A DNA stretch of 64,000 nucleotides from Lagenorhynchus albirostris (GCF_949774975.1 NC_083098.1:90700325-90764324); one strand, 5' to 3'. Shown: positions 47,700 to 61,364, counted from the first letter of the stretch. Notes: a model not told the origin generated them from the sequence alone. A program made the numbers and translations.

Positions 47700-50600
47700 T
47701 TAAAATTAAAAGTAAAACATATGTTATATTAACATTAATCAAAAGAAAGCTTTGATGTTTATATTAGCATGATGCAAAATGGATTCTAGAGTAAAATACA
47801 TTACTAGACCTAAAGAATGTCATTTCAAAATTATAAAGTAGTAAAAGGGTCAATTCATCAGAGAAGTATAACAATTCTTGACTTTTAGACACCTAATAAA
47901 AGATCTTTGGGATACATGAAACAAAAGCTTATATGTTGGAGGAGAAATAGAAAAATTGACAATTATGTTAGAAAATTTCAACACTCTTCTTTTAATATTT
48001 CATACAAATAGTCTGCAAATCCAGGAGACATAGAAGACTTGAACAAAATTATCAACTAATTAGAAATGACTGATAATATAGAAAACTGCCCAACAATAGC
48101 AGAATTCACACACATTAATCAATGACTTTCTTTGAGAAGGTCAAAAATTGATAATGTTCTAGTTACTAATTCTTACTGCTATCAGGAATGAGAGAAGTAG
48201 CATATTCCTTGAAAGACACAAACTATTGACACTCAAGAAGAAACAGAAAATATGAATAGACTTACAAAAAGTGTATTTCACATTAAAATTATGCCCACAA
48301 ATAAAATCCAGGAAGAAGCAGTCCTAATTCTATACAAATTCTTCAAAAGACTGAGGAGTAAAGAATACTTTCTAACTGAGTGTTCAAGGCCAGCATAACT
48401 CTGATATCAAAACCAGAAAAAAAATTATAACAACACAATATCATTCATGAACATAGATTCAAAGGTCTTTCAGACGTTTTACTAAAATAAACCCAAAACA
48501 TATAAAAAGGTTAATGCATGTTGACAAAGTGAGTTTTATTTCAGAAATGAAAGTATAATAACTTACCAAAGGACATCCATATGATACTTTTAATAAGTTT
48601 AGAAAAATCTTTAGGTAAAAGCCAACATCCACTATGGATAAAACTCATCGAACTGTGAATAGAATAACAAACAAAAAACAAACAAAAAAACCCAGAACTC
48701 ATTATGGTAAAGGGCATCTACAAAAGAAAAAAAAAAAAACAATCAAACATCATGTTTAATGGTGAAACCCTGAATATTTGCTCTCTAAAATAAAGAATAG
48801 CAAGGATGTCCTCTCTCACCATTTCAAACAACATTGAACTGAGATTTCAGCTAGTGCAATAAGGCAAGAAGGAAAAGTAATAGTCTTGTTTGGAAAGAGA
48901 GAAGTAAAATTTATTCACAAAAGGCGTAATTGTCTACGTCTGTGATGAGAATTGGCAAGGTTTCAAAAATCAACAACAAGATAAACAATCACGTATTTCT
49001 GCATTCTAGCCATAAACAAAATTAAAAATACCATTTACAGTAACAAAAAACATATGAAAAACTTAATCTGATGAAAAATGTGTAAGACCTACACTGAAGA
49101 CAAAAAAAAATGTAAGATAAAAAGAAAAATAGATTGAAAGCTATATGGTATTCATGGATCTGAAGACTTAATATTGTCAGATGTCAATTTTCCCAACAGA
49201 TAAAATGTTATGCCAATTAAAAATTTCAGCAGTCTTTTATTTCTATTGTGAGAAATTGGCAAGCTAATTCTAAATTCAAATGAAAAATAAAAAGACTTAG
49301 AACAGCAAAATAAAAAAAAGAAAAAAATAAAGAACATATAGATACTGACTTCAGGAGGTTTTACAAAACTGCAAAAACAAGACAATGAGGTAATGATGAT
49401 AATAGACAAATCAATGTAACCAAAAATAGAGTCCAGAAAGAGATTCATACATCTTTGATCAATTGGTTTTCGACAAATATTCATAGCCATATCAATGGAG
49501 AAAAGATAGTCTTTTCTAGATATGGTGCTGGAACAATTACATATCACACTGAAAAAAAAAAGAATGTTGATCCAAAGGTCACATCAGATATAAAAATTAG
49601 CTCAAAATGTATCATAGACTGAAATATAAAAGCTAGAAGTATAAACACCCTAGGAGAAAACATACAATAAAAATATTTTTCATCTCAGTTTAGCAAAGAT
49701 TTCTCAGAACATGAAAATCATTATCCATAAAAGAAAAAAATATACTAATTTGGTGTGATCAGAATGAAGAACTTTTGTTTCTTGAAAACACTGTTAATTT
49801 TTGTTTAAACAGAAGAAGCCATAAAATTGGAGAAGGTTCTTGCAAATCATATGTCTAATAATGGATGTTTACTCAGATTATTAAAAAATAAAAATAAAAG
49901 ACTTTACTAATTGTAAAACAGAGTAGGGACCCAATTGTATATATGAAAAAAATATTTGAAGAATCACTTCACCAAAGGTACACGGATGGCTTATAAGCAC
50001 ATGAAAAAATGTTCAACATTTAGACATTAAAGAAATACAAATTAAAATCACGATGAGATGCACCTACACATCTATTAGAAAAGTTGAAACTATAAAGGCT
50101 GATTGTACCTAGTCTGGGCAAGGTTGTGAAGCAACAGGAAATCTCATAAACTGCTGATGGCATATAACATGATACATTGTGAAAAACAGTTTGAAAATTT
50201 CCTAAAATGTTGAACATGTTCTGATTATATGAACTAGCTATTCTTCTCCTAGGGATTTACACAAAAGAAACAAAGCCTATGTTCATAAAAAATCTTGGAA
50301 ACAATGCAAATATCTATTAACATGACAATGATAAACAAATTATGATATTTCCATACATGAGAATGCTTTTCAACATAAAAATGAACTGTTGATTGATAAA
50401 CAGATTATGATATATCCACACATGAGGATACTCTTCAGCATAAAAATGAACTATTGATGTACACAACTTAGATGATTCTCAAAATAATTTTGCTGAGTGA
50501 AAGAAGCCAGAAAATAAAGAATATATATACTGTGTGATTCCATTACTGTAAAAAAATCTAGAAAATATAAACTAATGGATAGTCACAGAAAGTCACCAAA
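47700..50600 (+). mobile_element. Old L1 LINE ORF2 (L1M type), about 2.9 kb
   Basis: A strongly decayed plus-strand L1 ORF2. Guide words in order: agggtcaattcatcagagaa, ggatacatgaaacaaaagc, actctgatatcaaaaccaga, ttatggtaaagggcatctac, actgagatttcagctagtgc, agaccttacactgaag-like text (agacctacactgaagacaa), tcaattttcccaacagataa, tagaacagcaaaataaaaaa, gtgaaagaagccagaaaata. No frame survives; the 131-codon minus frame at 49152-49547 is antisense noise. Contains the 65-bp tandem duplication at 50330-50459. Confidence 0.85.
50330..50459 (+). repeat. 65-bp tandem duplication inside the L1
   Basis: Two adjacent units begin with gataaacaaattatgatatt (50330) and gataaacagattatgatata (50395). Both continue through cataaaaatgaact. 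The copies differ at several positions, so the duplication is not recent. Confidence 0.9.
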
Positions 50601-50814
50601 TATATCAGTCTGATTTTGGTAGCCTTCTTCTGTGTCTTCATGACTTCCTACACTTGGTTATCATAGGATTTGTCACACCATATTGAAACCTGAACTCTTT
50701 TTCTTATTTTATCTTGCTAGAATACATATCCTTGAAGTTATGGACATTTGAACTCTCAGTTATTAGTAGAAATTCTATCCCACAGTAAGATTTCAAATAT
50801 AAAAGCCAGAGTTT

Positions 50815-51335
50815 TACAATGACATCTAAGCTTTTACATGAACTAGCCACTCATTTAACCTCTGTGACCTCATTCTTGCTACTCCTCACTCACTCGCAGT
50901 GGCATCCTTGATATTCTTCAGATATGCCAAGCATGATCCAAACTTAAGGCCTTTGCAGTAGCCAATCCTTTTGTCTGGAGTAGCCTTACTGCTGACAGTT
51001 CTTGGCAAACTGTCTCACCTTTTCACTTCTTTGCTCAAATGTCGCCTTCACTATAACTACACTGAGCTTTCAACTTAAAAATTTAACTCCCTATCCCTGC
51101 TCAGCAATCTTGATTTTTCTCACCCTGATCTAATTACTTCTCCACTGTACTCCTTATCTTTGAACATATACATAACTTCCTTATTTATATTTCTTACTTT
51201 TATTTTATCTCCCTCATTAAAATAAAAGCTCAGCAAAGCCCAGTGTTTCATTCACCAGCATAATCTAATGTAGCATCTGCCATGTAGTGGGTGCTACTTG
51301 ATAAATTATTGAATAAATTAATGTTGAAAGAATGC
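50815..51335 (+). repeat. L2 LINE fragment
   Basis: Order of L2 words: tgaactagccactcatttaa, attcttgctactcctcactc, tctcaccttttcacttcttt, gctcaaatgtcgccttcact, tctccactgtactccttatc, aaataaaagctcagcaaagc, gtagtgggtgctacttgata and the end ttgaataaattaatg. Confidence 0.75.
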
Positions 51336-51634
51336 ATAGTTACAAAATTTTTTCTTCAAAAAATAAATTATATAAAGCATAGCTTGGATTTACTTAGAAG
51401 ATATTCTATAGCACATAGTGGACCAAATACATGAAACTTAAAGAGACAATCATACAAATTATCAATTCACAACTACTCCAAAACCGTATATTCCCACTTT
51501 TAGGTCATCTCTGAAGACCCTAAAATAATCTCTCAAAGGAAAGAAATTTTTTAAAAAACAGCTTTTTTCTCAGTAGATAATTTAACAAAGCAAAAACTAC
51601 ATAGAATATCATCAGTAATCATCATAAATTTTTT

Positions 51635-51973
51635 TCTAATTTATTTATTTTTGGCTGTGTTAGATCTTTCTTGCTGCAAGTGGGTTTCTCTAGTTGCAGC
51701 CAGCAGGGACTACTCTTTGTTACAGTGCACGGACTTCTCATTGCAGTGGCTTCTCTTGTTGAGGAGCACGGGCTGTAGGCATGCGGGCTTCAGTAGTTAT
51801 GGCACGTGAGCTCAGTAGTTGTGTCTCATGGGCTCTAGAGTGCAGGCTCAGTTGTTGTGGTGCATGGGCTTAGTTGCTCCACAGCATGTGGGACCTTCCC
51901 AGAACAGGGCTCGAACCCATGTCCCCTGCATTGGCAGGTGGATTCTTAATGACTGTGCCATCAGGGAAGTCCC
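51635..51973 (-). mobile_element. CHR-1-type SINE (long form)
   Basis: Reverse long CHR copy: tttatttatttttggctgtg at the tail side, repeated gtagttgtgtctcatgggc and ttgttgtggtgcatgggct blocks, ending catcagggaagtccc. Imperfect duplication cataaattttttt (from 51623) and aataaatgttttt (from 51974). Diverged, so old. Confidence 0.93.
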
Positions 51974-51986
51974 AATAAATGTTTTT

Positions 51987-54029
51987 AATAAACATGAAAT
52001 TATAACTCTGAAGTGTACTAAAATTAAACCACCAGCTAAGGGTGAGGAGATGAGAATAAACATTCATTTTCCAAATAAGTGGAATGTAATACCTGCTTTA
52101 GTCAAAGCATATGGAATTGTTCATATTGACAATAAAGGAATGTGCAACCAGAAATCATAGAAATTTATATTTTAAATTTGTAAAGAATTTCAAAATGAAG
52201 GGTATACAACTTTTAAATGATACCTAATGCTATATAATGACAGGATGACAGGTTGTGACAAATAGCATTTTAAAACCTCTGCTCATAATGGAACTGAAGG
52301 TGTCATTTCCCTATAATTTTACATATGTCATTAATTTTCTATATCTGGATACAACATATTATCAAACAGATGGTCATCAAGGACTAAATCATTTTTAATA
52401 GAACATAATAATTTGAACTTACATCTATTAATCATTTTTCAATCTAACATTCATAGCCTAGCTAAACATTTCATGTTACTAACAAAATTAAAGAAAAAAT
52501 GGAAAAAAGTTGTGTTTAACAGAGTATTTTTCAAAACTGTATTTAAGTGAAAATTTTTGCCAATATTTGTTTTCTAAAACTTTTAATGTAATTTTATAAC
52601 CTGGATACATGACCAATTCATGCAATGTAAAATTTGTTGGAAAATAAAGAAAAAATGACATGTATATTTAAAATTTGTAGAAGGTTTTAATAAAGAGCAC
52701 TTAATTGTATAATTTCTGTTGTGATATGTCAGCTAATAGAAATTGATAACTGGTATAAGACATAGTTTTTAAAATTATAGTTTATTACCAAAATATTGAA
52801 CTAACTTGAGTTTTTGGATTTTCTCCTCTAAAGTCAATTCTGGAGAAATTTTACAAATGAGAAAGAAAAATATGTTTCAGATACTAACAACAAAAAAAGA
52901 AACACTAATAAATCCCTGAGAAGACTCAAAGCTGTCTTCCACTGATATATTTTCGGTCCCACTTCTGCATTTGGGGCAGTTTTAAACTGGCCCCTCACAG
53001 CAGAAATCAGTCCAAATTATAAGAGGATTATAAGGCTGTATAAAATCCTTGAAGGGGTAAGGACTTGATACAATTTTTTTAGAGAGACCGGCTTCCTTAG
53101 GTATTATTCCTCCACACTTCTCCCTCCAAACACCTAGGGCTGATGGACGATAAATTGTGAAAACTGATTCCTCCCAGTGATGCTTCTCAATAAGGGTTTA
53201 AAATTGAAACCTTGACTATAGTATTTCCCGTATAGAGTTAACATAAAGTGTGAGTGGTCAGTATAAGTTCTGAAATACTTGTGATTCTGAATCCTTGCCT
53301 CATTGGTACATTTCTCATTAAATTATCCAATTCTCCCATGGAGTGGTGACTGGCCTTCAATCTTTCACTGAAGCACAGAGTAGTCATAGCAGAAATATAC
53401 ACAAAAAATATACCGCAAAAAAAAAAAAAAAATATATCAAAGACAAAAAGAAGAGTGTAAATGATGCCCAAGAGAAAGAACAGATAACCTGAAATGTACA
53501 AGAGTCACAGTAAGAAAATTCTCAATAGTAATAGCATATAGAAAAAGACTGTTGACTGTGTGTGTGCTTTTCTATGTATAGATGGAAAAGTTATTTGAAA
53601 CTAGATATTGTACATCAAGCCAAACTATTGATTAAATGTGAGAGCACAATAAAAATTCCCTGGAGAATGTTAGGTCTTAAAATATTTGTCACACAGAGAC
53701 ACACATTTAAAAAAAAAATTGGAGGACAACTCAATTTATTAGAGGAGACACATATTTTGAAGGGAAGATCGAGTATAATAAGCACTGCAAAAATTTAGTT
53801 AATCCTTAAATTCTGAGTTTCCTAAATCTGAGTATTTGTCCAATTCTTCATCTTTAAATAAAACCCATGTAGCTTTTTCATGAATTCTGGAAAATCTGTC
53901 CATTTTGATCTCTCTCTCTTTCTTGTTAATTGAAATCTCAATAGCACTTAACTGTGGAATTAGTCTGATCTACTGTTCTAGACATTTCTGCAATACATGG
54001 GGTAGTGTGTGTGTGCGTGTGTGTTTAGT
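51987..54029. other. AT-rich DNA, no gene seen
   Basis: A-rich runs at 53419-53432 and 53709-53718; a TG-rich run at 54005-54024. The frames at 53238-53501 and 53562-53798 have no domain. Confidence 0.5.
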
Positions 54030-54042
54030 TATTTAATTTTTT

Positions 54043-54246
54043 TTTTTTTTTTTTGTGGTACGCGGGCCTCTCACCGTTGTGGCCTCTCCTGTTGCGGAGC
54101 ACAGGCTCCGGACACGCAGGCTCAGCGGCCATGGCTCACGGGCCCAGCCGCTCCACAGCATGTGGGATCATCCCGGACTGGGGCATGAACCTGTGTCCCC
54201 TGCATCGGCAGGCAGACTCTCAACCACTGAGCCACCAGGAAAGCCC
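54043..54246 (-). mobile_element. CHR-2-type SINE
   Basis: Reverse full-length copy: T tail, gtggtacgcgggcctctcac, gcggccatggctcacgggcc, end caccaggaaagccc. Perfect 13-bp target-site duplication tatttaatttttt at 54030-54042 and 54247-54259. Confidence 0.97.
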
Positions 54247-54259
54247 TATTTAATTTTTT

Positions 54260-57200
54260 ACAGTTTTACTTTGCTATGTGATTTTTAAAGAGACATAATT
54301 TTAATAAATTATGATTTGTTGAAATTTTTTTGAAGTTTTATCAAGTGGAATGGAATTTGTGTGAATTAAAGAGGTACATCTCCATCTTTTTAAAATAATA
54401 AAACAGACTGGTCTCTAAAAATGGCCCAAAGAAGTACATTATATTTAGTAAGTTAAAACTGAAAATGTACTATAATGTATTTCTGGTCATGGAGAACTAA
54501 GACAAAGGAAATATTTTCCTACCTTTATTTTAATTTACCTCTTTATTTCAAATTCTATTAGTTCACATTGATGACTATTATAAGAGGAAAAAAGACTATT
54601 TTTCAGAATAAAATATAGTGTTATTCACTAAACAAATGTCAAAATTTAAAAAAGTATGTATACTGATTTTGAACGTGAGTTTGAAAGTTTGTAACAGTGA
54701 ATTATCATGGAAGTTGACTTAAAATTAACCAGCCTTCTCTGCATTGCTAGGCAGGATAATCAAGCATCAGTAAAAAAATTTAATCTCTGTGCAAATTACC
54801 CTGGGTGCATTACATCAAGTGTCCATGTAAGAAGTACTCAGTCACCAATCAAGTTCTATAATTTGGACTGAGTGACATGCGATTTTTAAAAACTGGGACG
54901 TATATTCAAAGTGATTGGTTTTTCTTCTCCTTCTTTGTGTCTTAATAAATTGCATATGTCTATCCTAATTGGAAATACAGTAAAATACATGGTATTTCAT
55001 CTCGACTGTAACACTTCTAGAGGTTTAATTACCAGTCTCTGAATGTCCTTTACAGCAGTGTAACAAAAAATAAGGACGATTAATGATGATTCATGAAGTA
55101 TTTGTTATGCTTCACAAGGAGATAAGGAGCTTGTACAAAAATGTAGGTCACTTTGTCACTAAACACACCATTTATTTCAGCTGACTTTTTTTTCTTTCTT
55201 CAAACCAAGACTTTCTCAAAAAAGGAAGCAATGACTTGCATTTTCTCTCAAGCTTCTATCTCCTCCTGGCCAAATAACCCACGGTTCAAAGCACAACTAC
55301 TTTGAATACCATTATTTCACACTATTCGTAACATAGTCTTTAATTTAGTGACATTCTGTCCAACTATGTTAATTTGACGAAGTAAAAGACACACATACAA
55401 AAAGATCATTCTTAATTTACATAGATTTCCAAACTCTGAACTTTCTGTATAAGACCCAGTGAAGAATTTTCAAATAACAAACAAACAAAAAATGCCAGAA
55501 ATATTATTAGGTCAGCCTTAGGCAAAAAGTGACTCAGAGTCCACCTTACTCTCTCCCAGGAAGTATATAGTAGTCACTAAATCTACTACCCTGAGGCAGT
55601 GATATCAAATTCCTTAGGTTAGAAAGTTTTAAGAAAAGTTTGTGTGGGTTCATTTCATTTACAGTTTGACAGAGATTTTGCTGTTTGTATATTTTAATTG
55701 TTGATTTTTAAGGAGTAATAACTATGTTTTAAATTCATGCTGGTATTTGAATACTGTGGGATAATTTTACGAAAATTGGATATCCATTCTTCCTAGGAAA
55801 CAGAAATTACAGAATAGTAGTGCTTTTCAGATCTGACCTCTTTGACTAGTTGATGCTTCAATATAAATACAGTAGAAAAAGTGACATTCAAGTATACAAT
55901 ATTTTCTATAAATAAATTAAGATACACTGGAAGCCTAAAGTAAATTGGAATGACTAGACTCCAGTAAAATCTTTTCCATTCAAAATAAACTGTAAAGTGA
56001 ATTTTATACACATACAGCTCAGAGATGTCAATGTTCATTAAGACAATGGATAAAATCAATTTGTTGAGATTTCAGGGACATTAATATTGTCACTTACCAG
56101 ATGAACAATGGCTGATATTTCTGATTATGGTTTCTTGTCAAAATAATATACTCCTCAAAGAGTAATATTATGAATTTTTATTGCTTGTTATTAATCATAA
56201 AGGATATACAATCATTATAAGGAGAGTAGGAAAAATATGACATCAGTAAGGGCATGTAGAAAATAGGAAATGCTAAGAAAAATACCTTCCCATACTTCTC
56301 AAGTTAACCCAATATAACAGGTCTCAGAAATATTTCTTAAAATTATTATGTGTTAAATTCATTTTGGTAATTCTTTTCTACTTGCAAGTTTAGGAGTTGA
56401 GGTATATGATAAATATTACACAAAAGCAATCTCAAGAATTTTTTTTTAATTCCTAATAAAAGACACATCCAAAAGGATTGTCTCTGTTCTGATTTAATTA
56501 ACAAACTGTAAATTAACTCACCCATTTCATCATAGTGTATCAGGCACTAATAACATTTTTAATAGTCATACCTGATGCAGTAGATACTATCTTTTAGACA
56601 CACTGATCAGAAGCCAGAAAATAAACAAGAAAACTGTAGTTTAAGCATCCACCTGCATCAGTATGGGACTATATCAGACAATCTTTTGACCGCAACATAA
56701 CAATGAACAGAAATCATACATGGTCTGTGATGAACCTACTGATGAAGTGGAAGAAACTGTGATGTTAATATATATAGAATCTTTATTACATTGTAAATCC
56801 AATATAAGCAGGCAAAGCAGAATCCAATGATAAAAATACTCAGGTCACACTCATTAATTATTTTATTTTTATATGTGTAGATCAGTAGTTTAATAGTCAA
56901 TCAATATTCAACTTTTTATATTTTGAAAATTTTAATAAAAGTAACAAACCTAGAAACTAGAAAATTGTATCTACATGAAAAATACTGTTTTGCCAGTGCC
57001 ATAGAGGAAGACTATAACAAAAAAAAAGGTTAAAACTTCACAAGAGTTTTATTTTTTCTGCTTTATTTAATTAAAAGGTCATGATCATAACCTAAAAGTG
57101 GTATTAAACCAATTTGAGAAATTATTTTTCCATAAGTTATAATACATTAGTTTGGTGATTAATTCAAAACAATTATATTACAAGCTTTAGTGTTCTTGCA

Positions 57201-57365
57201 GTGAGTACCACTTCATAAACAAATGTGTCAGGGAGTTTAAACTAATGATCATTCTGAATGTTATTCAGAGAGAATATTCTGTTCTTAACATATTTCAGAT
57301 AGTCTACAAAAGGCAAAATGGATCTAAGTAATCTTTAGATTAGAAAAAATTTGAAAGAATTATGT
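54260..57365. other. Longest stretch without recognised repeats in the right half
   Basis: About 3.1 kb of AT-rich DNA with no repeat family, exon or long frame. The 88-codon minus frame at 55793-56059 has no domain. Confidence 0.5.
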
Positions 57366-57369
57366 GTTT

Positions 57370-57500
57370 CCTAAAGGATGTATGAAGTACCTTCTCCATG
57401 TAAAGCACTGTCCTGGGCTTTGTGGAAAACATAACGAGGAGTAAGATGTGGTTCTTGCTTCAAGAAACATATACTATACTAAGGTTTAAGAGACAAAGTA
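57370..57500 (+). repeat. Fragment of an ancient repeat (same type as 46 kb), tentative
   Basis: aaagcactgtcctgggcttt, aaaacataacgaggagtaag and gttcttgcttcaagaaacat resemble the opening of the repeat noted at 46,160. Short and diverged. Confidence 0.3.
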
Positions 57501-57591
57501 GCATCTCTTCTTTAAGAAAAATAGTGCCTATTCACTTTACTGAAATGATAACCTCACTGCTTTAATTCTCTACCATATTATTCCAGTGTAT

Positions 57592-57945
57592 GCAGGCTGC
57601 TATAATAGAAACATCACAGATTAAGTGGCTTAGAAAAAACAGAAATGTATTCTCACAATTCTGGAGCTGGGAAGTCTAAAGTCAAGGCACAGGCAGATTC
57701 AGTTTCTGGTGAGAGCTCACTTCCTCACAGATGGCCATCATCTCAAGGTGTCCTCACACAGTGGAAGGAGTGAGGGAAATCTCTAGGATCTCTTTTAAAA
57801 GGACACTAATCCCATTCATGAGGGCTCTACCCTCATGACCTAATCATCTCCCAAAGGCCCCACTTTTCAGTACCACCACCTTGGGGGTTAGATTTCAACA
57901 TATGACTTCTGGGGAGACACAAACATTCAGACCATACATATATAA
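57592..57945 (+). repeat. Medium-reiteration mammalian repeat, family not named
   Basis: A clear copy of a common mammalian repeat: gcaggctgctataatagaaa, ttctcacaattctggagctg, gtgtcctcacacagtggaag, actaatcccattcatgaggg, ctctaccctcatgacctaat, aaaggccccacttttcagt, ggttagatttcaacatatga. I recognise the sequence but do not want to guess its name. Confidence 0.7.
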
Positions 57946-58164
57946 ACAGGGCAAGACACAGAAACAAACAAAATTCTCCTTTTAATTTTCCTATTGTTTT
58001 CAACTACAAAAAGATTGAAATTTAATTTGCTTCTTAAGTGATTCATTTGAGTAATTCATTCATATCCAATGCATCTAAGCCCAAGACCATTCAGCCTAAA
58101 GTTGCTTACTCAACATATCCAAAAACATATTTCTTCAGAATATTCCATTTGTTTTCCTCACAGG

Positions 58165-58225
58165 ACTTAGTATAATTATTAGATAGATAGATATAGATGT
58201 ATATATATACACACACACCTACATG
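58165..58225. repeat. Mixed GATA/TA/CA microsatellite
   Basis: ttagatagatagatatagat, then tatatatatacacacacac. Compound simple repeat. Confidence 0.85.
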
Positions 58226-58309
58226 TATATATGCATATTTTTTTCTGTTTAATGATAACCATGCAAAGAAATCTTAAACTTAAGGAAAGTGGGATGCTTG
58301 TCTTGTTTG

Positions 58310-58385
58310 TTACTTAATATCCAGTTTTTAGCCCAGATTCTGCCCCATAATAGGAGTTCAGTCAAAAATTTTGGAATTAGTTAAT
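58310..58385 (+). repeat. L2 LINE 3' end fragment
   Basis: tgccccataataggagttca and gtcaaaaattttggaattag match the diverged closing phrase of L2 in position and spacing. Confidence 0.45.
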
Positions 58386-58868
58386 GGACAAATCTACAAG
58401 AGAATGGATAGACAATGGATGAAATTATCTTTTCTGGTATGATTTTATATCACTTGCCTAAAATTTTCTTTATTCCCTTTAAGATTCCCTTCTTTTATTT
58501 TGAATCATTAAACAAAAACTTCCTGAATGATATGGACCTTTGTCTCAAAATGATTTGAACAACATTGTGAGATATGGAATGGAGTCCATAAGAAAATAAA
58601 TGTAAACCAGACCCTTTATCTTGTCTCTACTACTGAATACCTAGTACTTCCACAGGTGCAGGTCTCTGTGGCAATAGTTCCAGCTTACTTGTGTGACACT
58701 GTCCAAAACTGTAAAGGGTCTGAGAGGTTTTTTTTTTTCCTTTACTCACAAGCTAACAAGTGAGTCTGCCACAGTTTCATGGGTGATGATAGAAGACCCA
58801 GACTCCTGGTTCAGAAATAAAAGACAGTTTATTATTCACAGCAATAGTGGTAGCTAGTATTAGCAGTA

Positions 58869-58870
58869 TT

Positions 58871-58905
<35 letters not shown>

Positions 58906-58906
58906 C
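58869..58906. repeat. (TG)n microsatellite
   Basis: About eighteen TG units with one gc interruption. It generates a Val/Cys-rich stretch in the 121-codon frame at 58847-59212, which is therefore not a convincing gene. Confidence 0.95.
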
Positions 58907-58909
58907 AGT

Positions 58910-60485
58910 TCTCTGAGCCCCAGTTTCCACATGAAGCTACAAAAGAGAGGCAGGGAATATCTGCAGACACAATGGGTTGCCTTAAAAAAGAAGGAAACAT
59001 GCTTGCACTTTGACCTGAAGGAAGATACTATCTCTGTCTTACAACTCTGTACAGCATACAAACATCCTTCAACAAATAGGCTAGAACAATTAATAAGGGC
59101 AGAAACACAGGAGACAGATAGAAAATTGTCTCCTCAAAGCATACTTAGAGATTCTCCACTTGGGACAGAGTTTGAAAATACTGCAGGATGTCACATGGAT
59201 AAGATAAGGTGAATACTGGCTGATTAGGGACTGTGAAGGACCAAATATTGTTAGACAGTTCTGGGGTCCTACTGGATCCTCAGGCAAGTTTCGCAGAATT
59301 GAAACAAGAAGCCATCAAAATCTGAGCCCAACTATCCAAGATGTATGTTTGTAGTTCTAGTCCCTGTGGGGCTATCCCCTGGAGCCAATGTCTTTAATTG
59401 AGTTGGAGTAGTTTCCTTAACAGTGTACCCCCATTTATTCTGAAAGAGAAACAATATGCAAAAGGAAAAATGACACATGGAAGCCCCTTGGTCTTCAGTG
59501 GTGTATAGACTTTATTTCCTTGGGATGGATTTGTTCCACATTCGACTTACTACGTGAGAGAAAACTAGAGTGCCTCATAATAGAATTTAAATTGGAGGTG
59601 TGGCAAAGGGAAGCTTACCCAAGATTATAAAATCATGGGAAATTTCATTTAGACAAGCAATAAATTTGAAAGTGCTTTTGTTCTTGTTAATATGAAAGAC
59701 TCTTCACCTAATCATAATTTTATGTTGATACTATATGGTGACTTTGAATGCAGTAAAAGTGTAAGAATTTGCCTTTAAGATCACAGGGAGTCTGGTGGTA
59801 GTTTAATGATGAGAAGACTTTAATTTAGAAAGGATAGCCTACAAATTATTAATAAATTTGGATATGGTAGTGAAATATGACAACACTTAGAACAACAGGG
59901 AGAAGAAGTAGAACAAAGCTGTTTAATACAGTCAAAAGATAATGCTTTTGGACCTGGTAAAGAAATGGTCATTCTTTGGAAGGAGAAATTGAGGCTGTTG
60001 ATATTTTATAACTAATTTTCTGAAATAAGGATAGAAAGGGTCATCCAAGCTGCAGCCAAAATCTCATACAAAGCAGCAGGAGAATGATCCTGCCCTAAAT
60101 AATGGTTTTTCTAAATGGTCATGTTAAGGGGCAGGATAGATGAGGCATTGTAGGTCTGTAACCATCAGATTCATACACTGACTTAAAGGTGATCAAAACG
60201 TTTTCAAAGTAATAGGTATTATTCATCTTCTTTTATCACAGACAAGAAAAAGAATCACTAATGGGCTCTTTTTTTTAAAGGAGGTAAACAACAACAAAAA
60301 ACTGGGTAAGGCATACTAAAATAATAGCATAGATTGAACATAGGTATTGTTAAAGCATGAATACAGAGGATAGAAGTTCTGGTACAGAGGGAGGGAAGGG
60401 CAACCAGGTGGCAGAGTAGAATAAAAGGAACTCAGGTAATAAATTCAGGAGAAATTACTCATTATCCAGAGCCTGTAAGGAGTGT
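58910..60485. other. No gene recognised; possibly old LTR material at left
   Basis: The segment 58,620-59,460 is less AT-rich than its surroundings and contains aataaaagacagtttattat around 58,820, which has the look of an old LTR on the minus strand, but I cannot assign it. The rest shows nothing. Confidence 0.35.
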
Positions 60486-60489
60486 GGAG

Positions 60490-60522
60490 TGGGGGTGGAC
60501 AGGGTGGGGGGGTGGGCAGGGG
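60490..60522 (+). other. G-rich tract, G-quadruplex type
   Basis: Five G runs of 3-7 bases separated by loops of 1 to 6 bases (gggggtggacaggg, then tgggggggtgggcagggg). It stands out in an AT-rich background and meets the usual four-run rule for quadruplex formation. Confidence 0.8.
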
Positions 60523-61124
60523 ATAGTAAGAGAGATCTAATAGCAGAGAGAGGAAACAGACAGACCAGAGAAAAGTTTACAACATTTTAGACTCTAAAGG
60601 GAGAACTCCCAAGGCAGAATAGGAAAAGAAATAAAGGTATTTATAAGATTAAACACAGATAGGTCACTCATTGTTACACTGGCCACTTCAAACTCACACA
60701 TGGTTTTAATAATGTAATAAGGAAAATTACCTGGAAATGAAAAATTTTAAAAATTGTTTACTTTGTTTAATTAGCTCTACCAGATAGTAGACAGAGTTGA
60801 AGACAAAGCATGATGTCATGACAGGGAAGAATATGAATTACATGCTTGAAAAAGAAGATAAAATACAAGATAGCCTGGACTTTCCTCACTGAGTCATGTG
60901 TGAATCTTGTAGTTACATATCTACAATGCATCATTTTTTCTATTCCTTAATGTTGCCATTTGGAAGGACCCATGATCTAGGACAAGACTTACTTTCCTGT
61001 GCCTTTTAAGAGTTTTTGGTTGCTGCTTAGTTTACCCACTCTCCTGTTAATCATCACCACAAAAATCTGGACCCACCCAGAGGAAGGGGTAGTAGAGAAA
61101 ATCAACAATTTTGAGAATGTCTTT
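60523..61124. other. AT-rich DNA, no gene seen
   Basis: No repeat or exon recognised up to the next SINE. Confidence 0.5.
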
Positions 61125-61139
61125 AAGAAACAGGGTATA

Positions 61140-61329
61140 GGGCCTTCCCTGGTGGCACAGTGGTTGAGAGTCCACCTGCCGATACAGGGGACATGGGTTC
61201 GTGCCCCAGTCCGGGAAGATCTCACATTCCACAGAGCGGCTAGGCCCATGAGCCATGGCCGCTGACCCTGCGCGTCCAGAGCCTGTGCTCCGCAACGGGA
61301 GAAGCCACAACAGTGAGAGGCCCGCGTAC

Positions 61330-61364
<35 letters not shown>

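Noticed and set aside
58847..59212. 121-codon frame
   Set aside because: Its start depends on a TG microsatellite and the remainder has no domain.
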